The notes under the pieces are model-generated. The model saw only the letters and a list, made by a program, of their open reading frames with translations, was not told the origin of the DNA and ran no database searches. A DNA stretch of 64,000 bases, from NCBI RefSeq assembly GCF_029227915.1, contig NC_079883.1:1550001-1614000 (forward strand), written 5' to 3'. Both the position numbers and the translations under genes were made by a program. Positions 9,125 to 23,077 of this stretch are shown here, piece by piece. Every line of letters begins with the position of its first letter. Position 1 is the first letter of the stretch. This DNA comes from Hydractinia symbiolongicarpus (Eukaryota; Cnidaria; Hydrozoa; Anthoathecata; Hydractiniidae).

Positions 9125-11968
9125 GTTTTCATTTTTGATGAGACGCTGAATAAAAGAGGTTTAAACGCCGGCAAATGAGAACCCGCGATTTCCCGTTAAT
9201 CCCGGGCTTGGCCCGTATAGTCGAATGTATATAACCAAAGTACCCAGGGAGTAAACTGATTTCCCGAACGATTTTTCAAATTATTTCTGCACCACTAGAA
9301 CGAATGAGCCTTATAATTTTCAAAAATGTTTTTATTTTTGATGAGACGCTGAATGAAAGACGTTTAATAGCCGGCAAACGAAAACCCGTGATTTTCCCTA
9401 AATCCTGGACTCAGCCTGTATAGTCAAAAAGATGCAAAGGAAGTACTCAGGGAGTAAATTGATTTCCCGAACGATTTTTTAAATCATTTTTTCACCACTA
9501 AAATGCAAGAGACTTGTAGTTTTCAAGAATGTTTTCATTTTTGATGAGACGCTAAATAAAAGAAGTTTAATAGCCGGCAAACGAAAACCCGCGATTTTCC
9601 CTAAATCCCGGACTCGGCCCGTATAGTCAAAAGTATACCAAGGAAGTAATCAGGGAGCAAACTCATTTCCCGAACGATTTTTTAAATCATTTTTTCACCA
9701 CTACAACGCATGAGACTTGTAGTTTTCAAAAGTGGTTTTATTTTTGATGAGACGCTGAATAAAAGCTGTTTAATCGCCGGCAAACGAAAACCCGCGATTT
9801 ACTCTAAATCCCGGAATCGGCCCGTATAGTCAAAAGTATACAAAGCAAGTACTCAGATAGTAAACTCATTTCCCGAACGATTTCTTAAATCATTTTTTTA
9901 CCACTAAATCGCATGAGACTTGTAGTTTTCAAAAGTGTTTTCATTTTTGATGAGACGCTGAATGAAAGAGGTTTAATCGCCGGCAAACGAAAACCCGCGA
10001 TTTCCCGTAAATCACGGGCTTGGCCCGTGTAGCCGAATGTATACAAAGAAATTACCCTGTGAGTAAACTCATTTCCAGAACGATTTTTTAAAGTATGTTT
10101 TCACCGCTAAAACGCATGAGACTTGTTGTTTTCAAAAGTGGTTTCATTTTTGATGAGACGCTGAATAAAAGAAATTTAATCGCCGGCAAACGAAAAGCTG
10201 CGTTTTCCCGCAAATCCCAGACTCAGTCCGTATAGTCAACAGTATACAAAGAAAGTACCTAGGGAGTAAACTCATTTTCCGAACGATTTTTTAAATTATT
10301 TTTACACCACTAAAACGAAAGACACTTGTAGTTTTCAAAAATGTTTTCATTTTTGAAGAGACGCTGAATAAAAGACGTTTAATCGCCGGTGAACGAAAAC
10401 CCGCGATTTCCCGTAAATCCCGAGCTTGGCCCGTATAGTCAAATGTATATAAAGAAAGTACCCAGAGAGTAAACTGATATCCCGAACGATTTTTTCAAAT
10501 TATTTCTGCACCACTAGAACGAATGAGACTTGTGGTTTTCAAAAATGTTTTCATTTTTGATGAGACGCTGAATAAAAGAGGTTTAAACGCCGGCAAATGA
10601 GAACCCGCGATTTCCCGTTAATCCCGGGCTTGGCCCGTATAGTCGAATGTATATAACCAAAGTACCCAGGGAGTAAACTGATTTCCCGAACGATTTTTCA
10701 AATTATTTCTGCACCACTAGAACGAATGAGCCTTATAATTTTCAAAAATGTTTTTATTTTTGATGAGACGCTGAATGAAAGACGTTTAATAGCCGGCAAA
10801 CGAAAACCCGTGATTTTCCCTAAATCCTGGACTCAGCCTGTATAGTCAAAAAGATGCAAAGGAAGTACTCAGGGAGTAAATTGATTTCCCGAACGATTTT
10901 TTAAATCATTTTTTCACCACTAAAATGCAAGAGACTTGTAGTTTTCAAGAATGTTTTCATTTTTGATGAGACGCTAAATAAAAGAAGTTTAATAGCCGGC
11001 AAACGAAAACCCGCGATTTTCCCTAAATCCCGGACTCGGCCCGTATAGTCAAAAGTATACCAAGGAAGTAATCAGGGAGCAAACTCATTTCCCGAACGAT
11101 TTTTTAAATCATTTTTTCACCACTACAACGCATGAGACTTGTAGTTTTCAAAAGTGGTTTTATTTTTGATGAGACGCTGAATAAAAGCTGTTTAATCGCC
11201 GGCAAACGAAAACCCGCGATTTACTCTAAATCCCGGAATCGGCCCGTATAGTCAAAAGTATACAAAGCAAGTACTCAGATAGTAAACTCATTTCCCGAAC
11301 GATTTCTTAAATCATTTTTTTACCACTAAATCGCATGAGACTTGTAGTTTTCAAAAGTGTTTTCATTTTTGATGAGACGCTGAATGAAAGAGGTTTAATC
11401 GCCGGCAAACGAAAACCCGCGATTTCCCGTAAATCACGGGCTTGGCCCGTGTAGCCGAATGTATACAAAGAAATTACCCTGTGAGTAAACTCATTTCCAG
11501 AACGATTTTTTAAAGTATGTTTTTACCGCTAAAATGCATGAGACTTGTTGTTTTCAAAAGTGGTTTCATTTTTGATGAGACGCTGAATAAAAGAAATTTA
11601 ATCGCCGGCAAACGAAAAGCTGCGTTTTCCCGCAAATCCCAGACTCAGTCCGTATAGTCAACAGTATACAAAGAAAGTACCTAGGGAGTAAACTCATTTT
11701 CCGAACGATTTTTTAAATTATTTTTACACCACTAAAACGAAAGACACTTGTAGTTTTCAAAAATGTTCTCATTTTTGAAGAGACGCTGAATAAAAGACGT
11801 TTAATCGCCGGTGAACGAAAACCCGCGATTTCCCGTAAATCCCGAGCTTGGCCCGTATAGTCAAATGTATATAAAGAAAGTACCCAGAGAGTAAACTGAT
11901 ATCCCGAACGATTTTTTCAAATTATTTCTGCACCACTAGAACGAATGAGACTTGTGGTTTTCAAAAAT
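9125..11968 (+). repeat. 1422-bp 7-mer HOR, two full copies
   Basis: Unit F4' F5' F6 F7 F1' F2' F3' spans about 9125-10546 and 10547-11968. The AAACGCC marker of F4' lies at 9163, 10585 and 12007, exactly 1422 bp apart. The copies share fine markers (AGCCTGTATAG, AAAGATGCAAAG, GGGAGCAAAC, AAAGCAAGTACTCAG), so they are very recently homogenised. Confidence 0.93.
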
Positions 11969-13187
11969 GTTTTCATTTTTGATGAGACGCTGAATAAAAG
12001 AGGTTTAAACGCCGGCAAATGAGAACCCGCGATTTCCCGTTAATCCCGGGCTTGGCCCGTATAGTCGAATGTATATAACCAAAGTACCCAGGGAGTAAAC
12101 TGATTTCCCGAACGATTTTTCAAATTATTTCTGCACCACTAGAACGAATGAGCCTTATAATTTTCAAAAATGTTTTTATTTTTGATGAGACGCTGAATGA
12201 AAGACGTTTAATAGCCGGCAAACGAAAACCCGTGATTTTCCCTAAATCCCGGACTCGGCCCGTATAGTCAAAAGTATACCAAGGAAGTAATCAGGGAGCA
12301 AACTCATTTCCCGAACGATTTTTTAAATCATTTTTTCACCACTACAACGCATGAGACTTGTAGTTTTCAAAAGTGGTTTTATTTTTGATGAGACGCTGAA
12401 TAAAAGCTGTTTAATCGCCGGCAAACGAAAACCCGCGATTTACTCTAAATCCCGGAATCGGCCCGTATAGTCAAAAGTATACAAAGCAAGTACTCAGATA
12501 GTAAACTCATTTCCCGAACGATTTCTTAAATCATTTTTTTACCACTAAATCGCATGAGACTTGTAGTTTTCAAAAGTGTTTTCATTTTTGATGAGACGCT
12601 GAATGAAAGAGGTTTAATCGCCGGCAAACGAAAACCCGCGATTTCCCGTAAATCACGGGCTTGGCCCGTGTAGCCGAATGTATACAAAGAAATTACCCTG
12701 TGAGTAAACTCATTTCCAGAACGATTTTTTAAAGTATGTTTTTACCGCTAAAATGCATGAGACTTGTTGTTTTCAAAAGTGGTTTCATTTTTGATGAGAC
12801 GCTGAATAAAAGAAATTTAATCGCCGGCAAACGAAAAGCTGCGTTTTCCCGCAAATCCCAGACTCAGTCCGTATAGTCAACAGTATACAAAGAAAGTACC
12901 TAGGGAGTAAACTCATTTTCCGAACGATTTTTTAAATTATTTTTACACCACTAAAACGAAAGACACTTGTAGTTTTCAAAAATGTTTTCATTTTTGAAGA
13001 GACGCTGAATAAAAGACGTTTAATCGCCGGTGAACGAAAACCCGCGATTTCCCGTAAATCCCGAGCTTGGCCCGTATAGTCAAATGTATATAAAGAAAGT
13101 ACCCAGAGAGTAAACTGATATCCCGAACGATTTTTTCAAATTATTTCTGCACCACTAGAACGAATGAGACTTGTGGTTTTCAAAAAT
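11969..13187 (+). repeat. 1219-bp 6-mer deletion form of the 7-mer
   Basis: The F4' marker moves from 12007 to 13226, only 1219 bp. An F5' start (GAATGAAAGACG, CCCGTGATTTTCCCTAAATC) joins an F6 end (CCGGACTCGG, AAAAGTATACCAAGG) at about 12245-12260. Exactly one monomer is therefore missing, in register. Confidence 0.93.
12215..12290 (+). other. Hybrid monomer F5'/F6 (recombination junction)
   Basis: Left states are F5' (CCCGTGATTTTCCCTAAATC) and right states are F6 (CCGGACTCGG, AAAAGTATACCAAGG). The crossover lies in the shared TTTTCCCTAAATCC tract. It removes exactly one monomer from an otherwise normal 7-mer. Confidence 0.88.
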
Positions 13188-14560
13188 GTTTTCATTTTTG
13201 ATGAGACGCTGAATAAAAGAGGTTTAAACGCCGGCAAATGAGAACCCGCGATTTCCCGTTAATCCCGGGCTTGGCCCGTATAGTCGAATGTATATAACCA
13301 AAGTACCCAGGGAGTAAACTGATTTCCCGAACGATTTTTCAAATTATTTCTGCACCACTAGAACGAATGAGCCTTATAATTTTCAAAAATGTTTTTATTT
13401 TTGATGAGACGCTGAATGAAAGACGTTTAATAGCCGGCAAACGAAAACCCGTGATTTTCCCTAAATCCTGGACTCAGCCTGTATAGTCAAAAAGATGCAA
13501 AGGAAGTACTCAGAGAGTAAATTGATTTCCCGAACGATTTTTTAAATCATTTTTTCACCACTAAAATGCAAGAGACTTGTAGTTTTCAAGAATGTTTTCA
13601 TTTTTGATGAGACGCTAAATAAAAGAAGTTTAATAGCCGGCAAACGAAAACCCGCGATTTTCCCTAAATCCCGGACTCGGCCCGTATAGTCAAAAGTATA
13701 CCAAGGAAGTAATCAGGGAGCAAACTCATTTCCCGAACGATTTTTTAAATCATTTTTTCACCACTACAACGCATGAGACTTGTAGTTTTCAAAAGTGGTT
13801 TTATTTTTGATGAGACGCTGAATAAAAGCTGTTTAATCGCCGGCAAACGAAAACCCGCGATTTACTCTAAATCCCGGAATCGGCCCGCATAGTCAAAAGT
13901 ATACAAAACAAGTACTCAGATAGTAAACTCATTTCCCGAACGATTTCTTAAATCATTTTTTGACCACTAAATCGCATGAGACTTGTAGTTTTCAAAAGTG
14001 TTTTCATTTTTGATGAGACGCTGAATGAAAGAGGTTTAATCGCCGGCAAACGAAAACCCGCGATTTCCCGTAAATCACGGGCTTGGCCCGTGTAGCCGAA
14101 TGTATACAAAGAAATTACCCTGTGAGTAAACTCATTTCCAGAACGATTTTTTAAAGTATGTTTTCACCGCTAAAACGCATGAGACTTGTTGTTTTCAAAA
14201 GTGGTTTCATTTTTGATGAGACGCTGAATAAAAGAAATTTAATCGCCGGCAAACGAAAAGCTGCGTTTTCCCGCAAATCCCAGACTCAGTCCGTATAGTC
14301 AACAGTATACAAAGAAAGTACCTAGGGAGTAAACTCATTTTCCGAACGATTTTTTAAATTATTTTTACACCACTAAAACGAAAGACACTTGTAGTTTTCA
14401 AAAATGTTTTCATTTTTGAAGAGACGCTGAATAAAAGACGTTTAATCGCCGGTGAACGAAAACCCGCGATTTCCCGTAAATCCCGAGCTTGGCCCGTATA
14501 GTCAAATGTATATAAAGAAAGTACCCAGAGAGTAAACTGATATCCCGAACGATTTTTCAA
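13188..14560 (+). repeat. 7-mer HOR, fourth copy with altered end
   Basis: Order is F4' F5' F6 F7 F1' F2' F3' as in the earlier copies. Private changes include CAGAGAGTAAATTG near 13510 and CCGCATAG near 13886. The final F3' continues to GATATCCCGAACG, then switches at about 14550 into an F4-type end and on to F6, breaking the 1422-bp rhythm. Confidence 0.88.
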
Positions 14561-15430
14561 TTTATTTCTGCACCACTAGAACGAATGAGGCTTATAATTT
14601 TCAAAAATGTTTTTATTTTTGATGAGACGCTAAATAAAAGAAGTTTAATAGCCGGCAAACGAAAACCCGCGATTTTCCCTAAATCCCGGACTCGGCCCGT
14701 ATAGTCAAAAGTATACCAAGGAAGTAATCAGGGAGCAAACTCATTTCCCGAACGATTTTTTAAATCATTTTTTCACCACTACAACGCATGAGACTTGTAG
14801 TTTTCAAAAGTGGTTTTATTTTTGATGAGACGCTGAATAAAAGCTGTTTAATCGCCGGCAAACGAAAACCCGCGATTTACTCTAAATCCCGGAATCGGCC
14901 CGTATAGTCAAAAGTATACAAAGCAAGTACTCAGATAGTAAACTCATTTCCCGAACGATTTCTTAAATCATTTTTTTACCACTAAATCGCATGAGACTTG
15001 TAGTTTTCAAAAGTGTTTTCATTTTTGATGAGACGCTGAATGAAAGAGGTTTAATCGCCGGCAAACGAAAACCCGCGATTTCCCGTAAATCACGGGCTTG
15101 GCCCGTGTAGCCGAATGTATACAAAGAAATTACCCTGTGAGTAAACTCATTTCCAGAACGATTTTTTAAAGTATGTTTTCACCGCTAAAACGCATGAGAC
15201 TTGTTGTTTTCAAAAGTGGTTTCATTTTTGATGAGACGCTGAATAAAAGAAATTTAATCGCCGGCAAACGAAAAGCTGCGTTTTCCCGCAAATCCCAGAC
15301 TCAGTCCGTATAGTCAACAGTATACAAAGAAAGTACCTAGGGAGTAAACTCATTTTCCGAACGATTTTTTAAATTATTTTTACACCACTAAAACGAAAGA
15401 CACTTGTTGTTTTCAAAAATGTTTTCATTT
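14561..15430 (+). repeat. F6 F7 F1' F2' block after a junction
   Basis: Four monomers resume the 7-mer order at F6. F2' is then followed directly by F4', so F3' is missing. Only GTTGTTTTC near 15405 marks the join. This is a second exchange site within 1 kb of the first. Confidence 0.8.
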
Positions 15431-17054
15431 TTGATGAGACGCTGAATAAAAGAGGTTTAAACGCCGGCAAATGAGAACCCGCGATTTCTCGTTAATCCCG
15501 GGCTTGGCCCATATAGTCGAATGTATATAACCAAAGTACCCAGGGAGTAAACTGATTTCCCGAACGATTTTTCAAATTATTTCTGCACCAATAGAACGAA
15601 TGAGGCTTATAATTTTCAAAAATGTGTTTATTTTTGATGAGACGCTGAATGAAAGACGTTTAATAGCCGGCAAACGAAAACCCGTGATTTTCCCTAAATC
15701 CTGGACTCAGCCCGTATAGTCAAAAAGATACAAAGGAAGTACTCAGGGAGTAAATTGATTTCCCGAACGATTTTTTAAATCATTTTTTCACCACTAAAAT
15801 GCAAGAGACTTGTAGTTTTCAAGAATGTTTTCATTTTTGATGAGACGCTAAATAAAAGAAGTTTAATAGCCGGCAAACGAAAACCCGCGATTTTCCCTAA
15901 ATCCCGGACTCGGCCCGTATAGTCAAAAGTATACCAAGGAAGTAATCAGGGAGTAAACTCATTTCCCGAACGATTTTTTAAATCATTTTTTCACCACTAC
16001 AACGCATGAGACTTGTAGTTTTCAAAAGTGGTTTTATTTTTGATGAGACGCTGAATAAAAGCTGTTTAATCGCCGGCAAACGAAAACCCGCGATTTACTC
16101 TAAATCCCGGAATCGGCCCGTATAGTCAAAAGTATACAAAGGAAGTACTCAGATAGTAAACTCATTTCCCGAACGATTTCTTAAATCATTTTTTTACCAC
16201 TAAATCGCATGAGACTTGTATTTTTTAAAAATGTTTTCATTTTTGATGAGACGCTGAATAAAAGAGGTTTAAACGCCGGCAAATGAGAACCCGCGATTTC
16301 CCGTTAATCCCGGGCTTGCCCCGTATAGTCGAATGTATATAACCAAAGTACCCAGGGAGTAAACTGATTTTCCGAACGATTTTTCAAATTATTTCTGCAC
16401 CACTAGAACGAATGAGCCTTATAATTTTCAAAAATGTTTTTATTTTTGATGAGACGCTGAATGAAAGACGTTTAATAGCCGGCAAACGAAAACCCGTGAT
16501 TTTCCCTAAATCCTGGACTCAGCCCGCATAGTCAAAAAGATGCAAAGGAAGTACTCAGGGAGTAAATTGATTTCCCGAACGATTTTTTAAATCATTTTTT
16601 CACCACTAAAATGCAAGAGACTTGTAGTTTTCAAGAATGTTTTCATTTTTGATGAGACGCTAAATAAAAGAAGTTTAATAGCCGGCAAACGAAAACCCGC
16701 GATTTTCCCTAAATCCCGGACTCGGCCCGTATAGTCAAAAGTATACCAAGGAAGTAATCAGGGAGCAAACTCATTTCCCGAACGATTTTTTAAATCATTT
16801 TTTCACCACTACAACGCATGAGACTTGTAGTTTTCAAAAGTGGTTTTATTTTTGATGAGACGCTGAATAAAAGCTGTTTAATCGCCGGCAAACGAAAACC
16901 CGCGATTTACTCTAAATCCTGGAATCGGCCCGTATAGTCAAAAGTATACAAAGCAAGTACTCAGATAGTAAACTCATTTCCCGAACGATTTCTTAAATCA
17001 TTTTTTTACCACTAAATCGCATGAGACTTGTATTTTTTAAAAATGTTTTCATTT
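15431..17054 (+). repeat. 812-bp 4-mer HOR, two copies
   Basis: F4' F5' F6 F7 occurs at about 15431-16242 and 16243-17054. The GGTTTAAACGCC marker offset is 812 bp (AAAC at 15459 and 16271). The second copy ends when F9 begins (GAGACGGTG at about 17060). This is the same tetrad as at 8313, so it has been amplified at least twice. Confidence 0.9.
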
Positions 17055-18069
17055 TTGATGAGACGGTGAATAAAAGAAGTTTAATAGCAGGCAAACGAAA
17101 ACCCGCTATTTTTCCTAAATCCCGGACTCGGCCCGCATAGTCAAAAGTATACAAGGGAAGTACTCAGGGAGTAAACTCATTTCCCGAAAGATTTTTTAAA
17201 TCATTTTTTCACCACTAAAACACAAGAGACTTGTAGTTTTCAAAAGTGTTTTCATTTTTGATGAGACGCTGAATGAAAGAGGTTTAATCGCCGGCAAACG
17301 AAAACCCGCGATTTCCCGTAAATCACGGGCTTGGCCCGTATAGTCGAATGTATATAACCAAAGTACCCAGGGAGTAAACTGATTTCCCGAACGATTTTTC
17401 AAATTATTTCTGCACCACTAGAACGAATGAGGCTTATAATTTTCAAAAATGTTTTTATTTTTGATGAGACGCTGAATGAAAGACGTTTAATAGCCGGCAA
17501 ACGAAAACCCGTGATTTTCCCTAAATCCTGGACTCAGCCCGTATAGTCCAAAAGATACAAAGGAAGTACTCAGGGAGTAAATTGATTTCCCGAACGATTT
17601 TTTAAATCATTTTTTCACCACTAAAATGCAAGAGACTTGTAGTTTTCAAGAATGTTTTCATTTTTGATGAGACGCTAAATAAAAGAAGTTTAATAGCCGG
17701 CAAACGAAAACCCGCGATTTTCCCTAAATCCCGGACTCGGCCCGTATAGTCAAAAGTATACCAAGGAAGTAATCAGGGAGTAAACTCATTTCCCGAACGA
17801 TTTTTTAAATCATTTTTTCACCACTACAACGCATGAGACTTGTAGTTTTCAAAAGTGGTTTTATTTTTGATGAGACGCTGAATAAAAGCTGTTTAATCGC
17901 CGGCAAACGAAAACCCGCGATTTACTCTAAATCCCGGAATCGGCCCGTATAGTCAAAAGTATACAAAGGAAGTACTCAGATAGTAAACTCATTTCCCGAA
18001 CGATTTCTTAAATCATTTTTTTACCACTAAATCGCATGAGACTTGTATTTTTTAAAAATGTTTTCATTT
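17055..18069 (+). repeat. Block F9, F1'/F4 hybrid, F5, F6, F7
   Basis: F9 is followed by a monomer with an F1' start and an F4 end. ATCACGGGCTTGGCCCGTA at about 17324 leads into TATATAACCAAAG, AACTGATTTCCCG and TTATTTCTGCACC. F5 F6 F7 follow in the usual order. Length is five monomers. Confidence 0.82.
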
Positions 18070-20241
18070 TTGATGAGACGCTGAATAAAAGAGGTTTAAA
18101 CGCCGGCAAATGAGAACCCGCGATTTCCCGTTAATCCCGGGCTTGGCCCGTATAGTCGAATGTATATAACCAAAGTACCCAGGGAGTAAACTGATTTCCC
18201 GAACGATTTTTCAAATTATTTCTGCACCACTAGAACGAATGAGCCTTATAATTTTCAAAAATGTTTTTATTTTTGATGAGACGCTGAATGAAAGACGTTT
18301 AATAGCCGGCAAACGAAAACCCGTGATTTTCCCTAAATCCTGGACTCAGCCCGTATAGTCAAAAAGATGCAAAGGAAGTACTCAGGGAGTAAATTGATTT
18401 CCCGAACGATTTTTTAAATCATTTTTTCACCACTAAAATGCAAGAGACTTGTAGTTTTCAAGAATGTTTTCATTTTTGATGAGACGCTAAATAAAAGAAG
18501 TTTAATAGCCGGCAAACGAAAACCCGCGATTTTCCCTAAATCCCGGACTCGGACCGTATAGTCAAAAGCATACCAAGGAAGTAATCAGGGAGTAAACTCA
18601 TTTCCCGAACGATTTTTTAAATCATTTTTTCACCACTACAACGCATGAGACTTGTAGTTTTCAAAAGTGGTTTTATTTTTGATGAGACGCTGAATAAAAG
18701 CTGTTTAATCGCCGGCAAACGAAAACCCGCGATTTACTCTAAATCCCGGAATCGGCCCGTATAGTCAAAAGTATACAAAGGAAGTACTCAGATAGTAAAC
18801 TCATTTCCCGAACGATTTCTTAAATCATTTTTCCACCACTAAAACACAAGAGACTTGTAGTTTTCAAAAGTGTTTTCATTTTTGATGAGACGCTGAATGA
18901 AAGAGGTTTAATCGCCGGCAAACGAAAACCCGCGATTTCCCGTAAATCACGGGCTTGGCCCGTGTAGCCGAATGTATACAAAGAAATTACCCTGTGAGTA
19001 AACTCATTTCCAGAACGATTTTTTAAAGTATGTTTTCACCGCTAAAACGCATGAGACTTGTGGTTTTCAAAAGTGGTTTCATTTTTGATGAGACGCTGAA
19101 TAAAAGAAATTTAATCGCCGGCAAACGAAAAGCCGCGTTTTCCCGCAAATCCCAGACTCGGCCCGTATAGTCAACAGTATACAAAGAAAGTACCTAGGGA
19201 GTAAACTCATTTCCCGAACGATTTTTTAAATTATTTTTACGCCACTAAAACGAAAGACACTTGTAGTTTTCAAAAATGTTTTCATTTTTGAAGTGCCGTT
19301 GAATAAAAGACGTTTAATCGCCGGCGAACGAAAACCTGCGATTTCCCGTAAATCCCGAGCTTGGCCCGTATAGTCAAATGTATATAAAGAAAGTACCCAG
19401 AGAGTAAACTGATATCCCGAACGATTTTTTTAAATTATTTCTGCACCACTAGAACGAATGAGACTTGTAGTTTTCAAAACTGTTTTCATTTTTGATGAGA
19501 CGCTGAATAAAAGAGGTTTAATCGCCGGCAAATGAGAACCCGCGATTTCCCGTTAATCCCGGGCTTGGCCCGCATAGTCGAATGTATATAACCAAAGTAC
19601 CCAAGGAGTAAACTGATTTCCCGAACGATTTTTTAAATCATTTTTTCACCACTAAAATGCAAGAGACTTGTAGTTTTCAAGAATGTTTTCATTTTTGATG
19701 AGACGCTAAATAAAAGAAGTTTAATAGCCGGCAAACGAAAACCCGCGATTTTCCCTAAATCCCGGACTCGGCCGTATAGTCAAAAGTATACCAAGGAAGT
19801 ATTCAGGGAATAAACTCATTTCCCGAACGATTTTTTAAATCATTTTTTCACCACTACAACGCATGAGACTTGTAGTTTTCAAAAGTGGTTTTATTTTTGA
19901 TGAGACGCTGAATAAAAGCTGTTTAATCGCCGGCAAACGAAAACCCGCAATTTACTCTAAATTCCGGACTCGGCCCGTATAGTCAAAAGTATACAAAGGA
20001 AGTACTCAGATAGTAAACTCATTTCCCGAACGATTTTTTAAATCATTTTTTCACCACTAAAACCCATGAGACTTGTGGTTTTCAAAAATGTTTTCATTTT
20101 TGATGAGACGCTGAATAAAAGAGGTTTAATCGCCGGCAAATGAGAACCCGCGATTTCCCGTAAATCCCGGGCTTGGCCCGTATAGTCGAATGTATATAAC
20201 CAAAGTACCCAGGGAGTAAACTGATTTCCCGAACGATTTTT
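18070..20241 (+). repeat. Irregular block, about 11 monomers, 7-mer derived
   Basis: Order is F4' F5' F6 F7 F1' F2 F3' F4/F5 F6 F7 F3/F4. The first seven monomers are a diverged 7-mer; GAAGTGCCGTTG near 19299 replaces GAAGAGACGCTG. The F4-to-F5 switch at about 19615-19630 removes one monomer. A one-base deletion (CGGCCGTATAG) occurs near 19771. Confidence 0.78.
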
Positions 20242-23077
20242 CAAATTATTTCTGCACCACTAGAACGAATGAGCCTTATAGTTTTCAAAAATGTTTTCAG
20301 TTTTGATGAGACGCTAAATAAAAGACGTTTAATAGCCGGCAAACGAAAACCCGCGATTTTCCCTAAATCCCGGACTCGGCCCGTATAGTCAAAAGTATAC
20401 CAAGGAAGTAATCAGGGAGTAAACTCATTTCCCGAACGATTTTTTAAATCATTTTTTCACCACTACAACGCATGAGACTTGTAGTTTTCAAAAGTGGTTT
20501 CATTTTTGATGAGACGCTGAATAAAACAAGTTTAATCGCCGGCAAACGAAAACCCGCGATTTCCCGTAAATCACGGGCTTGGCCCGTGTAGTCGAATGTA
20601 TACAAAGAAATTACCCTGTGAGTAAACTCATTTCCAGAACGATTTTTTAAAGTATGTTTTCACCGCTAAAACGCATGAGACTTTTGTTTTCAAAAGTGGT
20701 TTCATTTTTAATGAGACGCTGAATAAAAGAAGTTTAATCGCCGGCAAACGAAAAGCCGCGTTTTCCCGCAAATCTCAGACTCGGCCCGTATAGTCAACAG
20801 TATACAAAGAAAGTACCTAGGGAGTAAACTCATTTCCCGAACGATTTTTTAAATTATTTTTACATCACTAAAACGCAAGACACTTGTAGTTTTCAAAAAT
20901 GTTTTCATTTTTAAAGAGACGCTGAATAAAAGACGTTTAATCGCCGGCAAACGAAAACCCGCGATTTCCCGTAAATGCCGGACTCGGCCCGTATAGTCAA
21001 AAGTATACAAAGAAAGTACCCAGGGAGTAAACTCATTTCCCGAACAATTTTTTAAATTATTTTTTCACCACTAAAACCCATGAGACTTGTGGTTTTGAAA
21101 AATGTTTTCATTTTTGATGAGACGCTGAATAAAAGAGGTTTAATCGCCGGCAAATGAGAACACGCGATTTCCCGTTAATCCCAGGCTTGGCCCGTATAGT
21201 CGAATGTATATAACCAAAGTACCCAGGGAGTAAACTGATTTCCCGAACGATTTTTCAAATTATTTCTGCACCACTAGAACGAATGAGCCTTATAGTTTTC
21301 AAAAATGATTTTATTTTTGATAAGACGCTGAATGAAAGACGTTTAATAGCCGGCAAACGAAAACCCGTGATTTTCCCTAAATCCTGGACTCAGCCCGTAT
21401 AGTCAAAAAGATACAAAGGAAGTACTCAGGGAGTAAACTGATTTCCCGAACGATTTTTTAAATCATTTTTCACCACTAAAACGCAAGAGACTTGTAGATT
21501 TCAAAAATGTTTTCATTTTTGATGAGACGCTGAATGAAAGAGGTTTAATTGCCGGCAAACCAAAACCCGCCATTTCCCGTAAATTACGGGCTTGGCCGGT
21601 ATAGTCGAATGTATCCAAAGAAAGTACACTGTGAGTAAACTCATTTCCAGAACGATTTTCAAATTATTTCTGCACCACTAGAACGAATGAGCCTTATAGT
21701 TTTCAAAAATGTTTTCAGTTTTGATGAGACGCTAAATAAAAGACGTTTAATAGCCGGCAAACGAAAACCCGCGATTTTCCCTAAATCCCGGACTCGGCCC
21801 GTATAGTCAAAAGTATACCAAGGAAGTAATCAGGGAGTAAACTCATTTCCCGAACGATTTTTTAAATCATTTTTTCACCACTACAACGCATGAGACTTGT
21901 AGTTTTCAAAAGTGGTTTCATTTTTGATGAGACGCTGAATAAAACAAGTTTAATCGCCGGCAAACGAAAACCCGCGATTTCCCGTAAATCACGGGCTTGG
22001 CCCGTGTAGTCGAATGTATACAAAGAAATTACCCTGTGAGTAAACTCATTTCCAGAACGATTTTTTAAAGTATATTTTCACCGCTAAAACGCATGAGACT
22101 TTTGTTTTCAAAAGTGGTTTCATTTTTAATGAGACGCTGAATAAAAGAAGTTTAATCGCCGGCAAACGAAAAGCCGCGTTTTCCCGCAAATCTCAGACTC
22201 GGCCCGTATAGTCAACAGTATACAAAGAAAGTACCTAGGGAGTAAACTCATTTCCCGAACGATTTTTTAAATTATTTTTACATCACTAAAACGCAAGACA
22301 CTTGTAGTTTTCAAAAATGTTTTCATTTTTAAAGAGACGCTGAATAAAAGACGTTTAATCGCCGGCAAACGAAAACCCGCGATTTCCCGTAAATGCCGGA
22401 CTCGGCCCGTATAGTCAAAAGTATACAAAGAAAGTACCCAGGGAGTAAACTCATTTCCCGAACAATTTTTTAAATTATTTTTTCACCACTAAAACCCATG
22501 AGACTTGTGGTTTTGAAAAATGTTTTCATTTTTGATGAGACGCTGAATAAAAGAGGTTTAATCGCCGGCAAATGAGAACACGCGATTTCCCGTTAATCCC
22601 AGGCTTGGCCCGTATAGTCGAATGTATATAACCAAAGTACCCAGGGAGTAAACTGATTTCCCGAACGATTTTTCAAATTATTTCTGCACCACTAGAACGA
22701 ATGAGCCTTATAGTTTTCAAAAATGATTTTATTTTTGATAAGACGCTGAATGAAAGACGTTTAATAGCCGGCAAACGAAAACCCGTGATTTTCCCTAAAT
22801 CCTGGACTCAGCCCGTATAGTCAAAAAGATACAAAGGAAGTACTCAGGGAGTAAACTGATTTCCCGAACGATTTTTTAAATCATTTTTCACCACTAAAAC
22901 GCAAGAGACTTGTAGATTTCAAAAATGTTTTCATTTTTGATGAGACGCTGAATGAAAGAGGTTTAATTGCCGGCAAACCAAAACCCGCCATTTCCCGTAA
23001 ATTACGGGCTTGGCCGGTATAGTCGAATGTATCCAAAGAAAGTACACTGTGAGTAAACTCATTTCCAGAACGATTTT
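20242..23077 (+). repeat. 1418-bp 7-mer HOR, two copies
   Basis: Unit F6'' F1 F2 F3 F4 F5 F8 occurs at 20242-21659 and 21660-23077. The marker ATAAAACAAG is at 20521 and 21939, an offset of 1418. Shared oddities are TTTTCAGTTTTGATG, TTTTTAAAGAGACG, GTGGTTTTGAAAAATG, TGATAAGACGC and CTTGTAGATTTC. Homology ends where GAACGAATGAG becomes GAACGAAAGAG at about 23104. This differs in composition from the 1422-bp 7-mer. Confidence 0.93.

Noticed and set aside
20242-23077. The 1418-bp and 1422-bp 7-mers treated as one HOR.
   Set aside because: The lengths are similar but the monomer order and private variants differ (F6''F1F2F3F4F5F8 against F4'F5'F6F7F1'F2'F3'), so they are separate amplifications.
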